Assembly: GCF_004526345.1 (NCBI RefSeq)
Contig: NZ_CP038213.1
Location: 62,001-126,000, forward strand
Direction of reading: 5' to 3'
Length of the DNA stretch: 64,000 nucleotides
Source of the DNA: Ornithinimicrobium flavum
GTDB lineage: Bacteria > Actinomycetota > Actinomycetes > Actinomycetales > Dermatophilaceae
This document shows positions 26,573 through 34,474 of this stretch, in pieces. Every line of letters starts with the position of its first letter. Positions within the stretch are counted from its first letter, which is position 1. The translations under genes and the position numbers were made by a program. Under the pieces are notes generated by a model that saw nothing but the letters and a program-made list of their open reading frames with translations, was not told the DNA's origin and ran no database searches.

Positions 26573-26842
26573 CTACCGGGTGCGGCGCACCACGACCGCG
26601 GCGACTCCGGCCGCGACGAGGGTCAGGCACCCGATGGGGAGCGGGAGGCAGCAGCCGCCCACCGTGACCCGGGTGTTGCCCCGGCTCCAGGTGCGGCTGG
26701 GCAGGGGCCCCATACCGCCGCTCTGGGAGGTCCACCCCTCAGGATGCTGAGCCTGCCGCTGCGCCTCGTCCTCGGCCCACGGGTCCAGCGGCTCTCGCCC
26801 GGGGTCCTGGTCGGGGGGCGGGGGGAAGGCCGGTGTGGTCAT
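26573..26842 (-). CDS. small hypothetical single-pass membrane protein
   Basis: Predicted protein of 89 residues. A polar, Pro- and Gln-rich N-terminus (PPPPDQDPGREP) is followed by one C-terminal hydrophobic segment (CCLPLPIGCLTLVAAGVAAVVV) and a basic end (RRTR). The ATG at 26842 has a weak CACGAT box 6 nt upstream and no Shine-Dalgarno sequence. It resembles no family I can name. It sits alone between palindrome copy 1 and the pxp operon. It could be a non-coding open frame, but its composition looks protein-like. Confidence 0.5.
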   Translation of the reverse strand: MTTPAFPPPPDQDPGREPLDPWAEDEAQRQAQHPEGWTSQSGGMGPLPSRTWSRGNTRVTVGGCCLPLPIGCLTLVAAGVAAVVVRRTR

Positions 26843-26904
26843 CGGCCGATCGTGGCACCGATCCGCCCATCCGGCAGTCCGGGCCGTCGCAGCCCCACCC
26901 ATCG

Positions 26905-27043
26905 GGCAGTCCGGCCCCGGCCGGCCGTTCCGCCTGTCCGGTCAGGCTGAGCCGCCAGTCCGGCCCGAGGCCCGGCCCTTCTGGAAGGCCGGTCAGGCTG
27001 AGTCGCCCGCACCGGCAGTCCGGCCCCGGCCGGCCGTTCCGCC
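26905..27043. repeat. 30-bp direct repeat, two copies
   Basis: An identical 30-bp stretch at 26905-26934 and 27014-27043 (beginning GGCAGTCCGGCCCC). CCGGTCAGGCTGAG is also duplicated in between. It lies between the divergent 26842 and 27135 genes. Confidence 0.75.
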
Positions 27044-27121
27044 CGCCCGGTCAGGACACCGACCCATAAGCGCCTCGGCCCCCTGGTGGGTCGAGCCGTC
27101 CCGCGGGCCGGGGAGGCTCTC

Positions 27122-27127
27122 TACGCT
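27122..27127 (+). promoter_or_regulatory. -10 box (TACGCT) of the pxpABC operon
   Basis: TACGCT is 7 nt before the ATG at 27135. A GGGAGG sequence lies in the same interval, so either a leaderless or a very short leader start is possible. Confidence 0.4.
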
Positions 27128-27134
27128 GGGAGGT

Positions 27135-27992
27135 ATGCGGATCGACCTCAACGCCGATCTCGGCGAGTCCTTCGGCACCTGGGTGCTCGGCGACGACGCC
27201 GCGATGCTCGACGTGGTGACGAGCGCGAACGTCGCGACCGGCTTCCACGCCGGGGACCCCGGCACGCTGCTGCGCACCGTGGGGCACGCCGCGCGGCGGG
27301 GGGTGGCCGTGGGTGCCCAGGTCGGGTACCGCGACCTCGGGGGGTTCGGGCGCCGGTTCGTCGACGTCGACCCCGAGGAGCTGGAGGCGGAGGTGCTCTA
27401 CCAGCTCGGCGCGCTGGACGGGCTGGCCCGGGTGATGGGAACGCGGGTGACCTACGTGAAGCCGCACGGCGCGCTCTACCACGCGGTCGCGCACCACGAG
27501 CGCCAGGCGCGGGCCCTCGTGCGCGCGATGCACGACTGGGGCCGGACCCACGGCGACCGGTCCATGCCGCTGCTGCACCAGGCCGGCTCCCTGGCCCATC
27601 GGGTGGCCCAGGGGGAGGGCATCCCGGTGGTGACCGAGGCGTTCGCCGACCGCGGTTACCGGCCCGACGGCCGGCTCGTCCCGCGTGGCGAGCCGGGCGC
27701 CCTCCTGGAGGACCCGCACGAGGTGGCCGAGCGGCTGGTGCGCCTGGCGGTGGAGGGGGTCGTCACCGCGGTGGACGGGACCGAGGTCGAGGTGCGGGCG
27801 GAGTCGATCTGTGTCCACGGCGACACCCCGGGCGCGGTCGGTATGGCGCGGCAGGTGCGGGCCGCGCTGGAGCGGGAGGGGATCGAGCTCGCCTCCTTCG
27901 CCCCTCCGCCCGTCGCGGGGGAGCCGGGTGGGTCCTCACCGGCCGCGGCGCCCCGCGAGTCGTCGCCGCCGGTCGCAGGCGGCCCCGGATGA
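27135..27992 (+). CDS. pxpA: 5-oxoprolinase subunit A (LamB/YcsF family)
   Basis: Protein of 285 residues beginning with the family signature DLNADLGESFG and carrying NVATGFHAGDP, YVKPHGALYH and EAFADRGY. PxpA with PxpB and PxpC forms the bacterial ATP-dependent 5-oxoprolinase, which opens 5-oxoproline to glutamate. All three genes follow in order. The C-terminus has an added Pro/Ser/Gly-rich tail of about 35 residues. Its stop overlaps the pxpB start (ATGA). Confidence 0.93.
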   Translation: MRIDLNADLGESFGTWVLGDDAAMLDVVTSANVATGFHAGDPGTLLRTVGHAARRGVAVGAQVGYRDLGGFGRRFVDVDPEELEAEVLYQLGALDGLARVMGTRVTYVKPHGALYHAVAHHERQARALVRAMHDWGRTHGDRSMPLLHQAGSLAHRVAQGEGIPVVTEAFADRGYRPDGRLVPRGEPGALLEDPHEVAERLVRLAVEGVVTAVDGTEVEVRAESICVHGDTPGAVGMARQVRAALEREGIELASFAPPPVAGEPGGSSPAAAPRESSPPVAGGPG

Positions 27993-28735
27993 CCCTCCGG
28001 CTGCTGCGTCTCGGTGAGCACGCGGTGCTCGTCGAGGTGGCCGGCGCCCGGGAGGTGCTCCGCGTGACGGAGCGGCTGCACCGCCTGCCCGGCGTGGCGG
28101 AGGGGAGGCTGGAGGTCGTGCCCGCCGCGCGCACGGTCATGGTGCGCGCCGAGGACCCGGCCGACCTGGCGCCGGTCGCCTCCGTGCTGGAGGTCGCTGA
28201 TGTGGTGGAGCCCGATGCGGCGCGACACGGTGGGTCAGGCCCCGACGCACGGTCCGGGCCGACGGGCTCGGAGCGCCCCGACCCCGCCATCGGGCCGTCG
28301 GGCCCCGGCGACCCCGATGAACCGCCCGGGCCCTCGGTCTCCGCGGGCGCAGACCTCGACGTCATCGTCGTCCCGGTCCGCTACGACGGCCCGGACCTCG
28401 AGGAGGTCGCCCGGCTGACCGGCCTCGGGGAGGACGAGGTCGTGCTCGCGCACACGGGCGTGGTGTGGACGGTGGCCTTCATCGGCTTCGCACCCGGGTT
28501 CGCCTACCTCGCCGGGGGCGACCCCCGGCTGCACGTCCCACGGCGTCCCAGCCCGCGGACCTCCGTCCCCGCCGGGGCGGTGGGCCTGGCCGGCGAGTGG
28601 TCGGGGATCTACCCGCGCCCCTCGCCCGGGGGCTGGCAGCTCCTCGGCCGCACCGAGCTCGTGCTGTGGGACGTCGAGCGCGACCCGCCCGCGCTGCTCA
28701 CCCCGGGGGCACGCGTGCGCTTCGAGGCGACATGA
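27989..28735 (+). CDS. pxpB: 5-oxoprolinase subunit B (KipI family)
   Basis: Protein of 248 residues with the KipI-type C-terminal domain (FIGFAPGFAYLAGGDPRLHVPRR, PAGAVGLAGEWSGIYP). Between the N-terminal domain and this domain is a Gly/Pro-rich linker of about 45 residues (about 75-120) that is not typical of the family. It overlaps pxpA by 4 nt and is followed by pxpC after 28 nt. It acts with pxpA and pxpC in 5-oxoproline recycling. Confidence 0.9.
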   Translation: MTLRLLRLGEHAVLVEVAGAREVLRVTERLHRLPGVAEGRLEVVPAARTVMVRAEDPADLAPVASVLEVADVVEPDAARHGGSGPDARSGPTGSERPDPAIGPSGPGDPDEPPGPSVSAGADLDVIVVPVRYDGPDLEEVARLTGLGEDEVVLAHTGVVWTVAFIGFAPGFAYLAGGDPRLHVPRRPSPRTSVPAGAVGLAGEWSGIYPRPSPGGWQLLGRTELVLWDVERDPPALLTPGARVRFEAT

Positions 28736-28763
28736 CGGACCGCGCCTCCGCGCCGGGTGCGCC

Positions 28764-29711
28764 ATGACCGACCGCGGCCGGTCCCTCCTGCGGGTGCTGG
28801 CCACCGGCACCCAGGCCCTCGTCCAGGACCTGGGCCGTCCGGGCCTCGCGTCGCTCGGCGTGGGCCGGGCCGGCGCCGCCGACCGGGCCGCCCACGCGCT
28901 CGCCGCCCGGCTCCTCGCCCAGGACCCCTCGGTCGCGGGGCTGGAAGTGCTGCTCGGCGGGCTCGTCGTGCGGGTGGAGACGTCCGGGTCACGGACCACC
29001 CCCTTGACGATCTGCCTCGCCGGCGCCCCGGCGCCCGCCACGGTCGACGACCGGCCCGTGGCGCTCGGGGCACCCCTCCTCCTCCACCCGGGCCAGGTCC
29101 TGTCCATCGGGGTGCCGACCGCGGGGCTGCGGACCTATCTCGCCGTCCGCGGCGGGGTCGCGGTGCCCTCGGTGCTGGGCTCCCGCTCTCACGACACGCT
29201 GGCCGGTCTCGGCCCGCCGCCGCTCGCGCCGGGCGACCTGCTGCCGGTCGGCGACCCACCCCCGTCCCACCCGCACGTCGACGTCGCCCCGACCCCGCCC
29301 GTCCCCGACCTGGACTCCGTCCTGACCCTGCGGGTCAGCGCCGGTCCGCGGGCCGACTGGGTCGAGGCGGGCGCGCGGGGCGACCGGGCCGACGGTCGCC
29401 ACGGCACACCCGCCGCCCTGCTGGACACGACCTGGACCGTCTCCGAGCACACCGACCGGGTCGGCACCCGCCTCGAGGGGACGGGACTCACCCGGGCGGC
29501 GGCATACCGGGACCGCGAGCTCGCGAGCGAGCCGATGGTGCGCGGTGCGGTGCAGGTGCCCCCGGACGGACGGCCGGTGGTCTTCGGGGCCGATCATCCG
29601 GTGACGGGTGGGTACCCGGTGGTGGCCGTCGTCCTCGACGCCGACGTCGACCGCCTGGCGCAGGCGAGGCCAGGGCAGCGGGTGCGGTTCCGACCCGGTC
29701 CGGGGGCCTGA
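28764..29711 (+). CDS. pxpC: 5-oxoprolinase subunit C (KipA/biotin-dependent carboxylase-like domain)
   Basis: Protein of 315 residues from the AHS2/KipA family: QDLGRPGLASLGVGRAGAADR, LRTYLAVRGG, VLGSRSHDTLAGLG and HPVTGGYPVVAVV are characteristic. It completes the PxpABC complex. The ATG at 28764 is used because the earlier ATG at 28732 is out of frame. A hairpin terminator follows directly. Confidence 0.92.
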   Translation: MTDRGRSLLRVLATGTQALVQDLGRPGLASLGVGRAGAADRAAHALAARLLAQDPSVAGLEVLLGGLVVRVETSGSRTTPLTICLAGAPAPATVDDRPVALGAPLLLHPGQVLSIGVPTAGLRTYLAVRGGVAVPSVLGSRSHDTLAGLGPPPLAPGDLLPVGDPPPSHPHVDVAPTPPVPDLDSVLTLRVSAGPRADWVEAGARGDRADGRHGTPAALLDTTWTVSEHTDRVGTRLEGTGLTRAAAYRDRELASEPMVRGAVQVPPDGRPVVFGADHPVTGGYPVVAVVLDADVDRLAQARPGQRVRFRPGPGA

Positions 29712-29720
29712 GGGCATGAG

Positions 29721-29759
29721 GAAGGGCGCGCCGGACCCGTGACAGCCGGCGCGCCCTTC
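29721..29759 (+). terminator. hairpin terminator after pxpC
   Basis: A perfect 14-bp stem (GAAGGGCGCGCCGG and its complement) with an 11-nt loop begins 10 nt after the pxpC stop. No T tract. Confidence 0.75.
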
Positions 29760-29794
29760 GGCGCCGCACGTCGACAACCGAGGCCGGTCGCGCT

Positions 29795-29902
29795 ACGCCG
29801 GGAGCTGCAGGGGGGCTCCCGGGGCGCGAGGCCAGCCGGCGTGCAACGGGACCATCTTCGGGAGTGAAGGGGTAGAACACCCCGTCCGACGATCTCTGGT
29901 CC
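29795..29902 (+). promoter_or_regulatory. candidate structured leader RNA upstream of the CWB2 deacetylase
   Basis: Hairpin 1 is CCGGGAGC (29798-29805) with GCTCCCGG (29815-29822). It competes with ACGCCGG/CCGGCGT. Hairpin 2 is layered: GGACCA/TGGTCC (29849-29854, 29897-29902), TCGG/CCGA, then GGGGT-AGAAC-ACCCC (29869-29883) with asymmetric internal loops. Mutually exclusive pairings are typical of riboswitch-like leaders. I could not match it to a known class. Confidence 0.35.
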
Positions 29903-29919
29903 GAGCCTAGACCGCGGTC

Positions 29920-29960
29920 GGTCAAGGGTGGGTATGCGTCGGGTATGGAGTTGGTCAAGA
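29920..29960 (+). promoter_or_regulatory. GGTCAAG pair, 33-bp spacing
   Basis: GGTCAAGG at 29920 and GGTCAAGA at 29953 are 33 bp apart, the same spacing as the pair at 21179 and 21212. They lie 41-81 bp upstream of the TAGCGT box at 30001. Confidence 0.45.
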
Positions 29961-30000
29961 AATCATCCCTCCGCGTGACGCGTCGCGGGTCGCGCAGGCC

Positions 30001-30006
30001 TAGCGT
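30001..30006 (+). promoter_or_regulatory. -10 box (TAGCGT) of the CWB2 deacetylase gene
   Basis: TAGCGT is 6 nt before the ATG at 30013, which predicts a leaderless transcript. If the leader at 29795-29902 is real, a second upstream promoter would be needed. Confidence 0.45.
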
Positions 30007-30012
30007 CGAGGT

Positions 30013-31872
30013 ATGGGAGCAGGGCGCATCTGGGCCACCGGGGCCGCGCTCGCCGCGCTGACGTTGACCGCGCAGGGAGCACCGGCCGTGACACCGGGGG
30101 CGGGGGTCGACGCGTCGCCGGTCGTGGCAGCGTCGGTGGGCGCAGCGTCCGCAGGGGTGGAGCTCGGCGCCGTCGCCCCGGTCGTCGCCGCCGAGGAGGG
30201 CACGACCGCGGTGGTGGGGCCGCCGACCAGCCGGCTGAGCGGTGCCGACCGCTACGCCTCCGCGGTGGCCATCTCGCAGTGGACGTATGCCGATCCCTCC
30301 GCCGCCGAGGTCGTCTACCTCGCGCGGGGTGACGTCTTCGCCGACGCGCTCACCGCGGGCACGCTGTCGGACGGTCCGGTGCTGCTGACCAGGGGCGGCT
30401 GCCAGCCGGTGCCGAGCGTCGTGCTGGCCGAGGTCGACCGGGTCGACCCCGACGCCGTGATCGCGATCGGTGGCACCGCCGCCGTGTGCGACGAGGCCCT
30501 CGCGGACGCCGCCCAGGGCCGACCGACCGGCCGCCTCGCGGGCGCCGACCGGCAGGAGACCGCCGCGCTGATCGCGCAGCGGGCGTTCCCCGACGGCGCC
30601 GCCCGGGTCTACCTCACGCGCGGTGCCATCGGTCCGGACGCCGTGGCCGCCGGGTCGCTGCGCGACGGCCCGACCCTGCTGCTGTCGTCGACCGCCACCT
30701 CCGTCCCCGCGGTCACGGCCTCCGCCATCGACGCGCTCGACCCGTCCGCCGTCGTCGCTCTGGGCGGCACGGCCGCGGTGCCGGAGGCCACGCTGCAGGC
30801 CGCCGCGGAGGGACGCCCGACCGCGCGCCTGGCCGGCAGCGACCGCTACGGCACCGCCGTCGCCATCGCCCGCCACGCCTACCCCTCCCGCACCACGCGG
30901 GTCTACCTCGCCCGCGGTGACGGCTCCAACTTCGTCGACGCGGTCGCCTCCGGGATGCTCACCGACGGCCCGGTGCTGCTCACGCCCGGCACCTGCGAGC
31001 GGGTGCGGGGCACGACCGACGCCTTCCTGGAGCAGCGGCACCCCGGCCGCGTGGTCGCCCTCGGTGGCCCGGCGGCGCTGTGCGGCTCGACGCTGGTGGG
31101 TGTCTCGATCGCGTCGCGGCCCGCGGTGAACTGCGCCCAGACCGCGTGCATCGCGCTGACCTTCGACGACGGCCCGGCGTGGCCGACGCCGATCCTGCTC
31201 GACACGCTCGCGGGGGCCCGGGTGCCCGTCACCTTCTTCGTCGTGGGGCAGCAGGTCGACGCCAACGGTGCCTACAGCCGACGCGCGCACGTCGAGGGCC
31301 ACGCGGTCGAGAACCACACGTGGAGCCACCCCGAGCTGCCGACCCTCACGTGGTCCCAGCAGAAGGAGCAGACCGAGCGCGTCGAGACCGAGCTCGGCAC
31401 GTGGCGCCTCCAGCGCACCGACCTGCTGCGCCCGCCCTACGGGTCCTACAACACCAACACCCGCACCCTGGGCTACCCGCTCATCCTGTGGGACGTGGAC
31501 CCCGAGGACTGGAAGGGCTACAGCTCCGCCTACATCCGCAACCACGTCGCCACCTACGCTCGGTCGGGCTCGATCGTGCTCCAGCACGACCTGCACATCA
31601 ACTCGGTCAACGCGGTGCCGGGCATCATCAGCGACCTGCACTCGATGGGCTACACCCTCGTCACCGTCGAGGAGCTCGTCCCGGACATGCAGCCCGGCGA
31701 CCTCGTCTACCGCCGCGACCACGTCGTGCCCCGCTCCCAGCCCGCCGACGCCTCCGACCCCGTCGTCCTGCCCGACGGCACCGACCTCGGCCGGGTCCTC
31801 GACGGCGCCGGCGTCGACGGCATCGCCCCGGAGCGCACCGAGGACCAGCTCCTCGAGACCCTCACCGACTGA
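30013..31872 (+). CDS. secreted polysaccharide deacetylase with three CWB2 repeats
   Basis: Protein of 619 residues. A signal peptide (ATGAALAALTLTAQGAPA) is followed by three cell-wall-binding type 2 repeats (about 75-370; RLSGADRYASA, RLAGADRQETA, RLAGSDRYGTA, each with a DGPVLLT-like strand). The C-terminal NodB-type deacetylase domain has TFDDGP near residue 384, the metal-binding HTWSH, RPPYGSYN and LQHDLH. It probably de-N-acetylates peptidoglycan or a wall polymer. The repeats match those of the S8 peptidase, so both enzymes may share a wall anchor site. Confidence 0.92.
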   Translation: MGAGRIWATGAALAALTLTAQGAPAVTPGAGVDASPVVAASVGAASAGVELGAVAPVVAAEEGTTAVVGPPTSRLSGADRYASAVAISQWTYADPSAAEVVYLARGDVFADALTAGTLSDGPVLLTRGGCQPVPSVVLAEVDRVDPDAVIAIGGTAAVCDEALADAAQGRPTGRLAGADRQETAALIAQRAFPDGAARVYLTRGAIGPDAVAAGSLRDGPTLLLSSTATSVPAVTASAIDALDPSAVVALGGTAAVPEATLQAAAEGRPTARLAGSDRYGTAVAIARHAYPSRTTRVYLARGDGSNFVDAVASGMLTDGPVLLTPGTCERVRGTTDAFLEQRHPGRVVALGGPAALCGSTLVGVSIASRPAVNCAQTACIALTFDDGPAWPTPILLDTLAGARVPVTFFVVGQQVDANGAYSRRAHVEGHAVENHTWSHPELPTLTWSQQKEQTERVETELGTWRLQRTDLLRPPYGSYNTNTRTLGYPLILWDVDPEDWKGYSSAYIRNHVATYARSGSIVLQHDLHINSVNAVPGIISDLHSMGYTLVTVEELVPDMQPGDLVYRRDHVVPRSQPADASDPVVLPDGTDLGRVLDGAGVDGIAPERTEDQLLETLTD

Positions 31873-32058
31873 CCGGACGCGGGTTCCTGACAGAGCGGAC
31901 GCGGGTTCCTGACAGACCGGACGCGGGTTCGTGACACTTGTCCACAGGTGTCGGTCCCCTCGGCGACCGGACGCGGGTTCCTGACAGACCGGACGCGGGT
32001 TCGTGACACTTATCCACAGGTGTCGGTCCCCTCGGCGACCGGACGCGCGTTCCTCCAC
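31871..32058. repeat. 22-bp iterons with DnaA-box 9-mers, copy 2
   Basis: Six 22-bp units (core GGACGCGGGTTCCTGACA) begin at 31871, 31893, 31915, 31965, 31987 and 32037. Two identical-length 72-bp modules (31893-31964, 31965-32036) each hold two iterons plus a 28-bp spacer that carries a DnaA box: TTGTCCACA at 31938-31946 and TTATCCACA at 32010-32018. In each, the box sits 1 bp after an iteron, as in the copy at 7706. Confidence 0.9.
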
Positions 32059-32107
32059 CCGTCCCGCCGCCGCGCTCCTGTCGGTGCCCGCTGCCAGACT
32101 CCTCGGT

Positions 32108-33640
32108 ATGCAGCTCGCCCGCGTCATCGAGACCTCCGCCGCGGTCGCCGCGACCCGCTCCCGGACGGCGAAGACCGCCCTGCTCGCCGACACGCTGCGC
32201 GAGGCGGCCCAGGGCGGCGACCCCCGGCTGACGGAGGTGGTGGCCGACTACCTCGCCGGGGTCCTCCCTCAGCGCACGGTCGGCGTCGGCTACCGCGGCC
32301 TGAGCGCCCTCCCCGACCCGGCGGAGGAGTCCACCCTGGAGGTGCTGGAGGTCGACGCCGCCCTGGAGTCCCTGCGCGGCCTGGCCGGCTCCGGCTCGGC
32401 CGCCGCCCGGAGCGCCGCGGTCGGGGCGCTCTTCGTCCGGGCGACGGGGGACGAGCAACGCTGGCTCGTCGGCCTCATCACCGGTGAGCTCCGTCAGGGC
32501 GCCGGCGACGGGGTGCTGATGCCGGCGATCGCGCAGGCCGCGGACGTGCCGGAGGTGCTCGTGCGCCGGGCGGTCATGCTCGCCGGGTATGCCGGGCCCG
32601 TCGCCCGGGCCGCCCTCGACGGCGGGGCCGAGGCCCTGGAGGAGATCCGGCTGGAGGTGGGGCGGCCGCTGCGCCCGATGCTGGCCGGATCCGAGCCCGA
32701 CGTCGGGGCCGCGCTCGCCGCGGCCTCCGGCGCCGAGGTCGCGCTCGACGCCAAGCTCGACGGCATCCGCCTCCAGGCCCACCTCGACCGCGCCGCCGAC
32801 GTCCCCGTGCGACTGTTCACCCGCAGCCTGGACGAGATCACCGACCGGCTGCCCGAGGTGGTCGAGGCGATCGCGGGCCTGGACGCGTCGACGGCCGTCC
32901 TCGACGGGGAGGTCATCGCCCTCCAGGACGACGGGCGCCCCCACCCCTTCCAGGTCACCGGTGCACGCACCGCCTCCAGTGCCGACCCCGCGACGCTGGC
33001 GACGAGGACCCCGGTGACGACATACCTCTTCGACCTGCTGCACCTGGACGGCCGCGACCTCGTGGACGAGCCGGCCTCCGAGCGCTGGGCAGTGCTGCAG
33101 GCACTCGCGCCGGGGCTGAGCGTGGAGCGCATCACCACGACCGACGCTGCGCGCGCCCAGGCGTTCTTCGACGACGTCCTGGCCCAGGGGCACGAGGGGG
33201 TCGTCGTCAAGGACCCGCAGGCGGTGTATGCCGCAGGCCGCCGCGGGGCAGGGTGGGTCAAGGTCAAGCCGCGGCGCACCGCCGACCTCGTCGTCCTCGG
33301 CGTGGAGTGGGGCAGCGGCCGACGGCAGGGGTGGCTGTCCAACATCCATCTCGCCGCGCGCGACCCGGAGTCCGGGGAGCTGGTCATGGTGGGCAAGACG
33401 TTCAAGGGCATGACCGACGCGATCCTCACCTGGCAGACCGAGCGGTTCCTCGCGCTGGAGACCTCACGGGAGGGGCACGTCGTCCACGTGCGCCCGGAGC
33501 AGGTGGTGGAGATCGCCTACGACGGGGTGCAGACCTCCCGGCGCTACCCCGGCGGGATCGCGCTGCGCTTCGCCAGGGTGCTGCGCTACCGGGACGACAA
33601 GGGGCCGGAGGAGGTGGACACCCTGGACAGACTCAAGTGA
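32108..33640 (+). CDS. ligB: ATP-dependent DNA ligase (LigB type)
   Basis: Ligase of 510 residues, close in length to M. tuberculosis LigB. A helical N-terminal domain is followed by the nucleotidyltransferase core with KLDG (adenylation Lys216), the SLDEITDRLPEVVEA region, DGEVIAL, GHEGVVVKDP and GWVKVKP, and a C-terminal OB domain (EWGSGRRQGWLSNIHL, PEQVVEIAYDGVQ). It seals nicks using ATP and is not the essential NAD ligase. The ATG at 32108 was chosen. Only a weak CAGACT box precedes it. It follows the iteron element. Confidence 0.93.
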   Translation: MQLARVIETSAAVAATRSRTAKTALLADTLREAAQGGDPRLTEVVADYLAGVLPQRTVGVGYRGLSALPDPAEESTLEVLEVDAALESLRGLAGSGSAAARSAAVGALFVRATGDEQRWLVGLITGELRQGAGDGVLMPAIAQAADVPEVLVRRAVMLAGYAGPVARAALDGGAEALEEIRLEVGRPLRPMLAGSEPDVGAALAAASGAEVALDAKLDGIRLQAHLDRAADVPVRLFTRSLDEITDRLPEVVEAIAGLDASTAVLDGEVIALQDDGRPHPFQVTGARTASSADPATLATRTPVTTYLFDLLHLDGRDLVDEPASERWAVLQALAPGLSVERITTTDAARAQAFFDDVLAQGHEGVVVKDPQAVYAAGRRGAGWVKVKPRRTADLVVLGVEWGSGRRQGWLSNIHLAARDPESGELVMVGKTFKGMTDAILTWQTERFLALETSREGHVVHVRPEQVVEIAYDGVQTSRRYPGGIALRFARVLRYRDDKGPEEVDTLDRLK

Positions 33641-33673
33641 GACCGCGCGGCGCCGATGAGCCTGGGTGCTCGC

Positions 33674-34474
33674 TCAGCCCTCGATGCGCGGCAGGAGCGG
33701 CCCCCGAGCGCCGAGCACGGGGTCGGTGGCGGCCCGGGGCGGGAGGGGGTCGAGCGACTGGTCGGGGTTCCAGCGCAGCTGCACGCTGTTGGCGACCGCA
33801 CGCTCGGCCAGCCCGGCCGCGTCATACCCGTCCGCGATCATCGCCTCCTCGATGGCCCGGGCGATCCGCTCCGGCTGCGGGGAGCCCATCAGCCACCAGA
33901 CGAAGGGGGTGGCGCGGGTGCCGTGCACGTCGGCGACGTCCGTGCTGCTGTAGAGGTGGGGCAGGTGCAGCGCGCCGAAGGGCGCGGTGTCCAGGCCGTT
34001 GACCGCCAGCGACCGGGTGGTGAGGAAGCCCTGGCGGAAGTGCGGCCCGGTCGCGGGGACCCGGTCGTAGCGGCCCAGGAGGGAGGAGCGCTCGACGATG
34101 CGCACCCGTCCCGGGTCGAGGGTCGACCACGGCACCACCAGGGTGCTGCGCCGGCGGAGGCCGAGCACCAGCCCGTGCTCGCACACGCGGTGCCGGTCCA
34201 CGACCCCCGCCAGCAGGAAGATCAGCAGGGTGCCCCACTGGCAGACGAGCAGGGTGGCGCTGAGCGCCCAGCTGTTCTCGCCGGGCAGGAGCCACGGGAG
34301 GAGGAAGAGCGCCGACAGCGCCAGCTGGACGAGCCAGACCCGGGGGGAGGGCCAGGGTCGGAAGGAGGCGAGCACCGGGCCCATGTCGTCGGAGTCGAGC
34401 CCGGCGAGGTCGGCGAGCGGCTCGAGCTGGTCGTCGTCCTCGACGTCCCGGATCTCGAGGAAGGGCTTGGTCAT
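33674..34474 (-). CDS. hypothetical two-helix membrane protein in a WXG100-like operon
   Basis: Protein of 266 residues, last gene of the 36928-33674 operon, with ATGA coupling to the gene upstream. An acidic N-terminus precedes two membrane helices (WLVQLALSALFLLPWLL and LSATLLVCQWGTLLIFLLAGVV). The remainder is soluble, with a PH-like pattern (LVLGLRRRSTLVVPWSTLDPGRVRIV). It resembles no named family to me. Its place suggests a role in the export or control of the WXG-like proteins, or immunity. Confidence 0.7.
   Translation of the reverse strand: MTKPFLEIRDVEDDDQLEPLADLAGLDSDDMGPVLASFRPWPSPRVWLVQLALSALFLLPWLLPGENSWALSATLLVCQWGTLLIFLLAGVVDRHRVCEHGLVLGLRRRSTLVVPWSTLDPGRVRIVERSSLLGRYDRVPATGPHFRQGFLTTRSLAVNGLDTAPFGALHLPHLYSSTDVADVHGTRATPFVWWLMGSPQPERIARAIEEAMIADGYDAAGLAERAVANSVQLRWNPDQSLDPLPPRAATDPVLGARGPLLPRIEG

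Noticed and set aside
29795..29902. Assignment of the leader RNA as a c-di-AMP (ydaO) riboswitch
   Set aside because: CCGTCCGAC and a GGGGT/ACCCC hairpin are reminiscent of the class, but the conserved GGGGGACCC and AGCTAAC segments are missing. It is kept only as an unclassified candidate.
31871..32058. Iteron array read as a CRISPR array
   Set aside because: The repeat units abut each other with no unique spacers, and the two 28-bp spacers are nearly identical. No cas genes are present.
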